Shown here: positions 1 to 4,094 of the stretch, piece by piece | How positions within the stretch are numbered: the stretch's first letter is position 1 | Layout: every line of letters begins with the position of its first letter | Source of the DNA: an uncultured Nitrosotalea sp. | GTDB taxonomy: Archaea; Thermoproteota; Nitrososphaeria; Nitrososphaerales; Nitrosopumilaceae | Direction: 5' to 3' | NCBI GenBank assembly: GCA_946478655.1 | Contig: CAMLDG010000038.1 | Location: 1-5,555, forward strand | DNA length: 5,555 bases | Made by a program: the position numbers and the translations under genes | Notes under the pieces: generated by a model | Databases searched by the model: none | What the model saw: the letters and a program-made list of their open reading frames with translations, nothing else | Told to the model about the DNA's origin: nothing

Positions 1-585
1 AAATCCACCAATTACTGGCATGGTTTTCTTTTGCAGAAGATTTTCTATTGTCTGAGATACATGCAGACGCGTTGTGTCCATTAATGGCTTGGCACCTCCA
101 AAATTAGAGTCTGTAACTATTCCTACGTCCTTTCCTGTGAGAGGCACTGCCTTTATGCCTAGTTCATTTAGCGTAAATGCCACCAAGTTGATGGATAGTC
201 TTTCACCAAATGAGATCATATAGTCAGAAGATCGTGGTGTCACTTCTCCAAGCAATAACATTCCATGTAAGAGATCCTGGAATTCATCAAGGTCAGATTT
301 CATCTTGTTTAGCAAGTCTTTTTTTATTTTGGGATTTTTGACACATTGATTTGCAATATCAGTGTGCATCTTGATTATTTTCTTTGCAATCAAGCTTGCA
401 CCTTCCTTGTTTCTGTTCTGGATCAAATTTGTTATTCTGATTAAATCGTCTGTGACTCCGCTTATTGCAGAAAACACTGGAATGATTTTGTGTTCCTTTG
501 TTAGTTTCTTTATCATGGTTGCAACGTTTCGTATATTTTGCGGAGAGGAAACAGAAGTTCCGCCAAATTTTAGAACAAGTTTCAA
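1..585 (-). CDS. lysC: aspartate kinase, N-terminal part (cut by window edge)
   Basis: Aspartate kinase phosphorylates aspartate with ATP to give aspartyl-4-phosphate, the first step towards threonine, methionine and, in some organisms, lysine; it is cytosolic. The visible 195 residues begin with the family signature KFGGTSV (residues 6-12). They then show FSAISGVTDDL (38-48), SFGERLS (125-131, substrate-binding Glu) and GIVTDSNFGGA (155-165), and end in PVIGGF (190-195). These are the amino-acid-kinase core motifs in the right order. The rest of the kinase domain and any C-terminal ACT domains lie outside the window, so feedback type and a possible fusion cannot be judged. The start is TTG, because KFGGTSV must lie near the N terminus and no ATG or GTG is available in frame. 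GAGGT at 595-599 sits 9 nt upstream as a ribosome site. It follows pcn after 36 nt with no T-run between, so it is probably the last or a late gene of the rpoL-tfs-pcn transcript. The symbol is a convention; thrA or ask would also fit. Confidence 0.93.
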   Translation of the reverse strand, partial: MKLVLKFGGTSVSSPQNIRNVATMIKKLTKEHKIIPVFSAISGVTDDLIRITNLIQNRNKEGASLIAKKIIKMHTDIANQCVKNPKIKKDLLNKMKSDLDEFQDLLHGMLLLGEVTPRSSDYMISFGERLSINLVAFTLNELGIKAVPLTGKDVGIVTDSNFGGAKPLMDTTRLHVSQTIENLLQKKTMPVIGGF

Positions 586-594
586 ATCAGTATA

Positions 595-599
595 ACCTC
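595..599 (-). promoter_or_regulatory. ribosome binding site supporting the TTG start of aspartate kinase
   Basis: The minus strand reads GAGGT, followed by 9 nt and then TTG. It supports the TTG start of a gene that lies inside an operon and so cannot be leaderless. Confidence 0.55.
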
Positions 600-621
600 G
601 CCCTATTATCCTTAAAATCTT

Positions 622-1368
622 TTAACTCTCTACTCTAGGAGCAAGGTAAAAGTGAATCCTGCCAATGTTGGCTACCTTAAATTCTAGCCTAAGTGGCATT
701 TTACTTGAATATTCACAAACTACTGTACCTGCAACGGTACCTATTGCTTTGACTATACTATTGAGATATTCCAGGCTATAGGTTGCGTTGCTGTCTTCTT
801 TTACTTCAATCTCTGGCATCTCTGGCATTCCTTTTTCTAGTGTGATGATTGCCTCACCAGAGTCACCACGTCCTGAAAATTCTGCCTTTGTAGGATTGGC
901 ATTAATGGATAAATATTCTGAAACAACCTGAATGTCGCCAAGTATTTTATCAAATTCTGCAGATGTTACACCCACTTTGGCATTATAGGTAATTTTTGGA
1001 AGCGGAGTATCAGTTGCAGAACTTTCAATCAATCGCATCTTGTATTTTTTATTTTTACCTATAGTAACAAGCAAAAGCTTGTCTTCAGAAATGCTGATTT
1101 CTATATTGTCTTTTTTATCAGCTCTTTTGATTAACTTTGAAAACTCGTCTATTCTTACTCCAAACTTTACATCTGAATCGCAAACATATTTTTCAAATGC
1201 AGAATTAGGCCAAGCAATATCAATTAGTGCCACATGTGATGGATCCATTCCTCGAAAAGCAATTCCTTCACCAGTAGCTTCGAATGTAGCTTCTTCAACT
1301 AGGGTCGATATAGCAGAAATTACTGCCTTCCATTCTTCAGAGCCACCAGTCTTTGCAGAAAATACCAA
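622..1368 (-). CDS. pcn: DNA polymerase sliding clamp (PCNA)
   Basis: PCNA forms a trimeric ring around DNA that tethers replicative polymerases, FEN1, ligase and other PIP-box proteins. Numbering here is from the longer possible start at 1377. The protein has MDPSHVALID (44-53, the conserved MDxSxVxLID element of domain 1), an interdomain connector region around ESSATDTPLPKI (118-129), and the hallmark C terminus LAPRVES (245-251). The full length of about 250 residues is normal for archaeal PCNA. Two starts are possible: GTG at 1377 (251 residues) and TTG at 1368 (248 residues, MVFSAKTGG...). I prefer TTG because it places the EEW...ISAIS helix at the same distance from Met as EF...IDTAS in the Pyrococcus clamp, and because a GAG/GTGA-like ribosome site lies just upstream. 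An out-of-frame ATG at 1379 is followed at once by TGA. It is third in the rpoL-tfs-pcn-aspartate kinase series. No sign of truncation; only one PCNA is visible here, so homotrimer formation is inferred. Confidence 0.97.
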   Translation of the reverse strand: MVFSAKTGGSEEWKAVISAISTLVEEATFEATGEGIAFRGMDPSHVALIDIAWPNSAFEKYVCDSDVKFGVRIDEFSKLIKRADKKDNIEISISEDKLLLVTIGKNKKYKMRLIESSATDTPLPKITYNAKVGVTSAEFDKILGDIQVVSEYLSINANPTKAEFSGRGDSGEAIITLEKGMPEMPEIEVKEDSNATYSLEYLNSIVKAIGTVAGTVVCEYSSKMPLRLEFKVANIGRIHFYLAPRVES

Positions 1369-1403
1369 TCCATTCACATCTCTAGAATATCCAAGTTAAA
1401 TCT

Positions 1404-1718
1404 TTATGCGTAGTTTCGCCAAGTATAGCTGCACTTGACGCATCGGTAAAATTGGGTGGTCGGTTCATCTGCACTTCTTGTTTGAAGCATCCACCAAACT
1501 GCTTCATTATTTCCACATTTTTCGCAATCAATTTTGATTGTTGGCATTGCTTCTGCTTTTTCTTTTTCGTCTAGTACATTAAGATTTGAACTGCCTTCAT
1601 TTTTGACTTGTTTTGTGACCTTGCTGCCTTTCTCACTGTATCCACATTTGGGGCATACAAATTCAGAGTCAGAGCTATCTATCTTTAGCCGTGCCTGACA
1701 CTTGGGACAGAATTTCAT
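1404..1718 (-). CDS. tfs: transcription factor S (TFIIS-like RNA cleavage factor)
   Basis: TFS binds archaeal RNA polymerase and stimulates its intrinsic RNA cleavage, rescuing backtracked complexes and improving fidelity. The 104-residue protein has the expected two zinc ribbons joined by a charged linker. The N-terminal ribbon uses C4-x2-C7 and C22-x2-C25 and resembles RPB9. The C-terminal ribbon uses C65-x2-C68 and C93-x2-C96. Between the second pair of cysteines lies the loop TRSADEP (80-86), whose acidic D84-E85 reach the polymerase active site. All eight cysteines and the acidic pair are present, so this is an active TFS, not an inhibitory paralogue that has lost the acidic residues. 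The length is typical of the family. The ATG directly abuts the rpoL stop codon (TAAATG), so translation is probably coupled; GGTG, 5 nt upstream of the ATG inside the end of rpoL, can serve as ribosome site. Confidence 0.97.
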   Translation of the reverse strand: MKFCPKCQARLKIDSSDSEFVCPKCGYSEKGSKVTKQVKNEGSSNLNVLDEKEKAEAMPTIKIDCEKCGNNEAVWWMLQTRSADEPTTQFYRCVKCSYTWRNYA

Positions 1719-2000
1719 TTAGACACCTTTAATTTTAGAAAAAATTGCTTTCTTTAATTCATCTGTATATTCAATGGCAGTCTTTGTTGCCTTTTCGATT
1801 TCCTTGATTGGATTTCCTTTTGAAGTGTTTACTCGCATTGCAAGTTGTTTGGTAAGAGGATGTTTCAAGACTACACCTGCAAACTCTACAGTAGGATCCT
1901 TGAGCATCTCATATTGTACTATATAGAGAGTGCTGATGTCGGATTTTACTATGTCCAATTGAACCTCCTTTGGAGAAGATTTTTTCAGTAGAACATCCAT
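1719..2000 (-). CDS. rpoL: DNA-directed RNA polymerase subunit L (Rpo11)
   Basis: RpoL, the homologue of eukaryotic RPB11, pairs with subunit D to form the platform on which the large polymerase subunits assemble. The 93-residue protein carries the RPB11-like fold signature DISTLYIVQYEMLKDP (21-36), then VEFAG (38-42), KHPL (46-49), and the closing segment with RVNTSKGNP (56-64) leading into a C-terminal amphipathic helix. The usual HTLGN-type stretch is diverged to ISTLY. The frame stays open to 2174, giving a 151-residue reading, but the ATG at 2000 is the right start: it gives the normal family length, and a TATA box centred near 2030 places transcription initiation at or next to this ATG. 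The extra upstream part would also overlap the divergent gene. It is the first gene of the minus-strand cluster with tfs and pcn. Confidence 0.9.
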   Translation of the reverse strand: MDVLLKKSSPKEVQLDIVKSDISTLYIVQYEMLKDPTVEFAGVVLKHPLTKQLAMRVNTSKGNPIKEIEKATKTAIEYTDELKKAIFSKIKGV

Positions 2001-2025
2001 GTAAGTCAAAAAAATACTTATTGAG

Positions 2026-2034
2026 GATATAAAC
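2026..2034. promoter_or_regulatory. TATA box of rpoL, possibly read in both directions
   Basis: The minus strand reads GTTTATATC and the plus strand GATATAAAC. On the minus strand its centre lies about 30 nt before the rpoL ATG, with no ribosome site in between, so a leaderless rpoL mRNA is predicted. The plus-strand reading is equally TATA-like, but its centre is only about 17 nt before the TTG of the 180-residue gene, shorter than the usual 25-27 nt. Use of this box for the plus-strand gene is therefore uncertain. Confidence 0.6.
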
Positions 2035-2046
2035 CATCCCCAATAG

Positions 2047-2589
2047 TTGACTAGTGATAAAAACGCAATAAGCGGAGTCTCTTTAGGGAAATCCTCCGAT
2101 AAGCCAAGAATAGAAGACAGCATTACAATAAATGTAAAATTTTCTATTACAGGAGCCATCAGGGAAGCCTTCAATGAGAAAAATTGGGAAAAAGCTTACA
2201 ATAATCATGACAACACCTTCAAGCTGAAATACGGAGTAAAGCTCCACACCGGTGGACTCCGAAAGAAGGAGATTGGCAAGCCCCTAGATACGTACAAGAA
2301 AGTTGCCCTTTTTTGGACTCGAAACCCTAAGCTGACTCAGATGGGAGAGAAGAAGGTCTGGGTACAGATATCAAAGAATTTCGAACCATCTATTCCAAAT
2401 AGCCAATCCGAAGCCCAACAGCTATTTCTTGACTTTGATGAAAAAATACAATTCAATGCATCAGAGCTTGGAGTTGGTAAGCACAAGATAGGAGCCGAAG
2501 TTTACGTCTCTTGGTACAAACACGATTATGCAGACCAATTTGATGAAACTGCACACTCTAAAGAAATCGAGATCGAAGTTACCAAATAA
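2047..2589 (+). CDS. uncharacterised 180-residue protein, probably conserved in Nitrososphaerota
   Basis: I do not recognise a named family. The protein is soluble, with no signal peptide or membrane segment and no cysteines. It is rich in Lys, Asp, Glu and aromatic residues. The first 25 or so residues are polar and Ser/Lys/Asp-rich, probably flexible. A core follows from about residue 27 (ITINVKFSITGAIREAF). The C-terminal part, with LGVGKHKIGAEVYVSWYKHD (140-159) then SKEIEIEV, reads like the last strands of an Ig-like beta sandwich; this is inference from the strand pattern. From about 2160 onward the codons are richer in G+C than its neighbours (frequent AAG, CTT, GCC, CCC), which can mark a well-expressed core gene. 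The only in-frame start before residue 118 is TTG at 2047; a stop codon lies directly before it. A 48-residue gene follows after 31 nt. Confidence 0.82.
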   Translation: MTSDKNAISGVSLGKSSDKPRIEDSITINVKFSITGAIREAFNEKNWEKAYNNHDNTFKLKYGVKLHTGGLRKKEIGKPLDTYKKVALFWTRNPKLTQMGEKKVWVQISKNFEPSIPNSQSEAQQLFLDFDEKIQFNASELGVGKHKIGAEVYVSWYKHDYADQFDETAHSKEIEIEVTK

Positions 2590-2591
2590 GA

Positions 2592-2600
2592 GATATAAAC
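2592..2600 (+). promoter_or_regulatory. TATA-like box before the 48-residue gene
   Basis: GATATAAAC lies 21-29 nt before the ATG at 2621, just after the stop codon of the upstream gene. This spacing would start a leaderless or nearly leaderless mRNA at the ATG. GGTGG at 2610-2614 could also act as a ribosome site on a read-through transcript, so both modes are possible. The box has the same sequence as the one at 2026-2034. Confidence 0.5.
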
Positions 2601-2620
2601 GGAATTATTGGTGGATCGAT

Positions 2621-2767
2621 ATGGCAAAATTCGATGGACTTAGAGGACAAGAACTGCTTGAAGTAGAAGAGAAAAATGGCGAAGTAACTTTGATCTTCAA
2701 GGATAACAGGTTTTTGTTTATCAAGCTTGAAGACGGCAAAATGGTAACTACATCCATACCAGAGTAA
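2621..2767 (+). CDS. small uncharacterised protein, 48 residues
   Basis: This is a short acidic, soluble protein beginning MAKFDGLRGQELLEVEEKNG. The pattern LLEVEEKNGEVTLIFKDNRFLFIKLEDGKM reads as three or four short beta strands joined by turns (KNGE, KDNR, EDGK), so a small beta-meander fold is likely; that is inference. No cysteines, membrane segment or known motif are seen. The frame is open from 2528, but the ATG at 2621 is chosen because a TATA-like box and a GGTGG site both point to it, and because the upstream part overlaps the end of the 180-residue gene. It may be co-transcribed with that gene. Its stop codon lies 2 nt from the stop of the convergent phosphatase gene. I do not recognise the family. 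Confidence 0.7.
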   Translation: MAKFDGLRGQELLEVEEKNGEVTLIFKDNRFLFIKLEDGKMVTTSIPE

Positions 2768-2769
2768 AC

Positions 2770-3264
2770 TTACTTGTTTAGGAATTTGTAGTATAGCCCA
2801 ATTGCTATTTCTTGTGATTCAGACTGGATAGAACCAGGTCTTTCTTTTCGTACTTTTTGTATGGCAATTTTTGCCGAGATTTTTTCATATTTTACAAGAT
2901 AACAAGCAAGAATTGTGCCAGCTCTTCCAAGACCTGCTGCACAGTGAACCATGACAGGCTCATTGCTTTCAATTCTATTTCGGATAAACTCAACTGCTTC
3001 GTCAATTTGTTCCATGTCAGGTGCAGAGTAGTCCTCCGTTGGCACATGGAGATACTTTACATTCGCTACCCAAGATTCTGGAAGTGAGTCTTCTGTCATT
3101 GTGACAATTGATTTTACTCCTTGTTTTAGTATCCAATCTATTTCAGAAACAGAGGTTGGCATTCCGCTGCCAGCTAACTTGTCATTTATCAGCCAGCTAA
3201 AGTTTGTGGGTTTTTTTGTAATTTTGCCGTGTACTCTTCGCCAGATGTTTCCTGGTTTGCTCAT
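2770..3264 (-). CDS. dual-specificity protein phosphatase, DUSP23/VHZ-like
   Basis: This is a cysteine-based phosphatase expected to remove phosphate from Tyr and Ser/Thr residues of cytosolic proteins. The 164-residue protein is essentially one catalytic domain. PTNFSWLINDKLAGSGMP (19-36) matches the N-terminal PxNFSWxxxxxLAG element of human DUSP23. The general-acid loop is VPTEDYSAPD (74-83), with D78 the probable acid. The P-loop is HCAAGLGRAGT (107-117), with nucleophile C108 and phosphate-binding R114 (CX5R). It is followed by ACYLVK (120-125) and RPGSIQ (142-147), again DUSP23-like. The residue after the P-loop arginine is Ala115, where most family members have Ser or Thr to help break the phospho-enzyme. 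The ATG lies about 26 nt after a TATA box, with no ribosome site, so a leaderless mRNA is predicted. Its protein targets cannot be inferred from the neighbours. It could also act on a small phosphorylated molecule. Confidence 0.92.
   Translation of the reverse strand: MSKPGNIWRRVHGKITKKPTNFSWLINDKLAGSGMPTSVSEIDWILKQGVKSIVTMTEDSLPESWVANVKYLHVPTEDYSAPDMEQIDEAVEFIRNRIESNEPVMVHCAAGLGRAGTILACYLVKYEKISAKIAIQKVRKERPGSIQSESQEIAIGLYYKFLNK
2839..2858 (+). terminator. possible T-rich terminator for the 2047-2767 transcript
   Basis: The plus strand is T-rich here (TCTTTCTTTTC, then CTTTTTG), 70-90 nt after the stop of the 48-residue gene. Archaeal RNA polymerase stops at such oligo-T tracts without a hairpin. 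The site lies inside the phosphatase gene on the other strand, so it would give overlapping 3' ends; this is weak evidence. Confidence 0.25.
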
Positions 3265-3272
3265 AAGATATT

Positions 3273-3310
3273 ATGGTAGACGGTACCATATATGTAGAAA
3301 ACTACGTCTA
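3273..3310. repeat. cluster of small inverted repeats around the phosphatase promoter
   Basis: Three overlapping perfect inverted pairs are visible. ATGGTA (3273-3278) pairs with TACCAT (3284-3289). TAGACG (3277-3282) pairs with CGTCTA (3305-3310). GTAG (3294-3297) pairs with CTAC (3302-3305) around AAAA. They flank and touch the TATA box, as an operator would, but short repeats can arise by chance in AT-rich DNA. Confidence 0.4.
3286..3295 (-). promoter_or_regulatory. TATA box of the phosphatase gene
   Basis: The minus strand reads ACATATATGG, centred about 26 nt before the ATG at 3264. That is the spacing at which an archaeal promoter starts transcription at the A of the ATG. No ribosome site is present between the two. 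Confidence 0.6.
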
Positions 3311-3311
3311 G

Positions 3312-3334
3312 AAAGAAAAATAAGAAAAAGAGAA
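3312..3334 (-). terminator. oligo-T terminator downstream of the ferredoxin gene
   Basis: The minus strand after the ferredoxin stop is almost pure pyrimidine, with TTTTT, TTTTT and TTT runs separated by C or A (complement of the A-rich stretch 3312-3334). It starts about 15 nt past the stop codon and lies before the phosphatase promoter. Hairpin-free T-runs of this kind are the usual archaeal intrinsic terminator, so the ferredoxin and phosphatase genes are probably separate transcripts. Confidence 0.6.
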
Positions 3335-3348
3335 TTGTTTTTGCGGAC

Positions 3349-3648
3349 TTAATCGATTAGTTCAGTCCAACCTTTTACGAACACAGAGTTTCTATAGAGT
3401 GGTACTGGTTGACCTGGAGTAAAGTCCATTGGTCTCATCCAGAAGATTGCCTTTGTTGGGCATACACCTATGCATGCACCATCTGAAATGCATCTTTCTG
3501 GATAAAATACAAATGCTTTACCTCTCTTCCAGCCTTCTACTGGTTTTACTCTTAATACGTCTGGGCCTAGTGATGTACAAATCTCTACACAGAGTGCACA
3601 TCCTATGCACATTTGTTCGCCTATATCTGGAATAATTCCAACTGGCAT
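3349..3648 (-). CDS. two-cluster ferredoxin with a CxxD site
   Basis: This is a small soluble electron carrier of 99 residues with two iron-sulfur motifs. The first is C14-x2-C17-x2-C20-x3-C24 (CIGCALCVEIC), with Thr instead of the usual Pro after the last Cys. The second is C53-x2-D56-x2-C59-x3-C63-P, with Asp in place of the second cysteine. CxxD sites are known in Sulfolobus and Pyrococcus ferredoxins, where the cluster is [3Fe-4S] or a labile, convertible [4Fe-4S]. An insertion of about 28 residues separates the motifs, and an aromatic C-terminal tail of about 35 residues follows, ending VFVKGWTELID. The start is the ATG at 3648, where the homologous core begins (MPVGIIPDIGEQ) and a TATA-like box sits 23-32 nt upstream. 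An in-frame ATG at 3750 would add 34 residues unlike a ferredoxin. Redox partners cannot be told from the neighbours. Confidence 0.92.
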   Translation of the reverse strand: MPVGIIPDIGEQMCIGCALCVEICTSLGPDVLRVKPVEGWKRGKAFVFYPERCISDGACIGVCPTKAIFWMRPMDFTPGQPVPLYRNSVFVKGWTELID

Positions 3649-3670
3649 GGAAGTTCTTTTGAAAAAGATC

Positions 3671-3680
3671 TTAATATAAC
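3671..3680 (-). promoter_or_regulatory. TATA box of the ferredoxin gene
   Basis: The minus strand reads GTTATATTAA, 23-32 nt before the ATG at 3648, with no clear ribosome site between, fitting a leaderless mRNA. It is the main reason to prefer this start over the ATG at 3750. Confidence 0.55.
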
Positions 3681-3698
3681 TTGCTGAAAAATGGCTTG

Positions 3699-3730
3699 TT
3701 ATAACGGCGTTTGGCAATTTTATAACACCG
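3699..3730. repeat. 11-nt direct repeat with 21-nt period
   Basis: TTATAACGGCG (3699-3709) recurs as TTATAACACCG (3720-3730), matching at 9 of 11 positions, with starts 21 nt apart, close to two helical turns. The same segment also contains the inverted pair TAACGG (3702-3707) and CCGTTA (3728-3733). It lies just upstream of the ferredoxin TATA box, so an activator or repressor site is conceivable. Confidence 0.45.
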
Positions 3731-3790
3731 TTAATTTTAGATCGGCTCATTCCAAAACTTTAGAATGACAATTATTGGAACCGACGTTTT

Positions 3791-3799
3791 TTTATAATT
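3791..3799 (+). promoter_or_regulatory. TATA box of the parvulin gene
   Basis: TTTATAATT preceded by a T-run lies 20-28 nt before the ATG at 3819. No ribosome site is present before the ATG, so a leaderless mRNA is predicted. Confidence 0.6.
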
Positions 3800-3818
3800 T
3801 ATTGCCAATCAAGAAATC

Positions 3819-4094
3819 ATGGGAAGTAAAATTCACTGTGCACATATCTTGGTTGAAAAGCTAAGTGTGGCCCAAGATCTTAAGACAAGAATTTCAAAAG
3901 GTGAAAGCTTTGCAAACCTTGCCAAAGAATATTCTTTGGATGTTTCAAAAAAGAGGGGCGGAGATCTTGGATTTTTTTCAAGAGGTGCAATGGTGTCAGA
4001 ATTTGAAAAAGCTGCTTTTGCATTAGAAAAAGGTCAAGTCTCAGAGATTGTAAAAACCCAGTTTGGGTATCATATCATAAAAAGACTAGACTAG
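3819..4094 (+). CDS. parvulin-type peptidyl-prolyl cis-trans isomerase
   Basis: It speeds cis-trans isomerisation of bonds before proline and helps protein folding. The 91-residue protein is a bare parvulin domain with no signal peptide or lipobox, so it should be cytosolic. Seen residues fit the active site: H9 (AHIL), D41 (aligned with Cys40 of E. coli Par10 and the Cys/Asp position of Pin1/Par14), RGGDLGFFSRG (46-56), M58 and F62 of the proline pocket, and FGYHII (82-87) with H85. The basic phosphate-binding cluster of Pin1 after the first His is absent (E13-K14-L15 here), so pSer/pThr-Pro specificity is not expected. Similar stand-alone parvulins are known from Cenarchaeum and Nitrosopumilus (CsPinA, NmPin), about the same length. 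It is divergent from the ferredoxin gene, and its last 9 nt overlap the end of the convergent RecA-like gene. Confidence 0.96.
   Translation: MGSKIHCAHILVEKLSVAQDLKTRISKGESFANLAKEYSLDVSKKRGGDLGFFSRGAMVSEFEKAAFALEKGQVSEIVKTQFGYHIIKRLD

Larger units (their letters stand above)
3649..3818. other. divergent control region between ferredoxin and parvulin genes
   Basis: This 170-nt stretch is the longest gap without a gene. It holds the ferredoxin TATA box (3671-3680), the parvulin TATA box (3791-3799), a near-direct repeat at 3699-3709 and 3720-3730, and an inverted pair TTCCAA (3750-3755) with TTGGAA (3775-3780). A minus-strand frame is open through to an ATG at 3750, but its product does not look like part of the ferredoxin. 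I see no RNA gene in it. Confidence 0.6.

Noticed and set aside
362..595. Plus-strand open frame with a hydrophobic N terminus
   Set aside because: It is antisense to the aspartate kinase core, whose motifs prove the minus strand is the coding strand.
1040..1399. Plus-strand open frame of 119 codons
   Set aside because: It is antisense to the N-terminal half of PCNA, Ser-rich as expected for the complement of an AT-rich gene, with no promoter.
2001..2174. Upstream extension of the rpoL frame to an ATG at 2174, with a hydrophobic segment
   Set aside because: The normal RpoL length starts at 2000, a TATA box points there, and the extension is antisense to the start of the 180-residue gene.
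2857..3352. Two plus-strand open frames of 76 and 83 codons
   Set aside because: They are antisense to the phosphatase gene; the Cys- and His-rich look of the first is a by-product of the opposite strand.
3649..3750. Longer ferredoxin starting at ATG 3750
   Set aside because: The extra 34 residues are basic and unlike ferredoxins, and the TATA box at 3671-3680 lies inside the extension and points to the ATG at 3648. It is not fully excluded.
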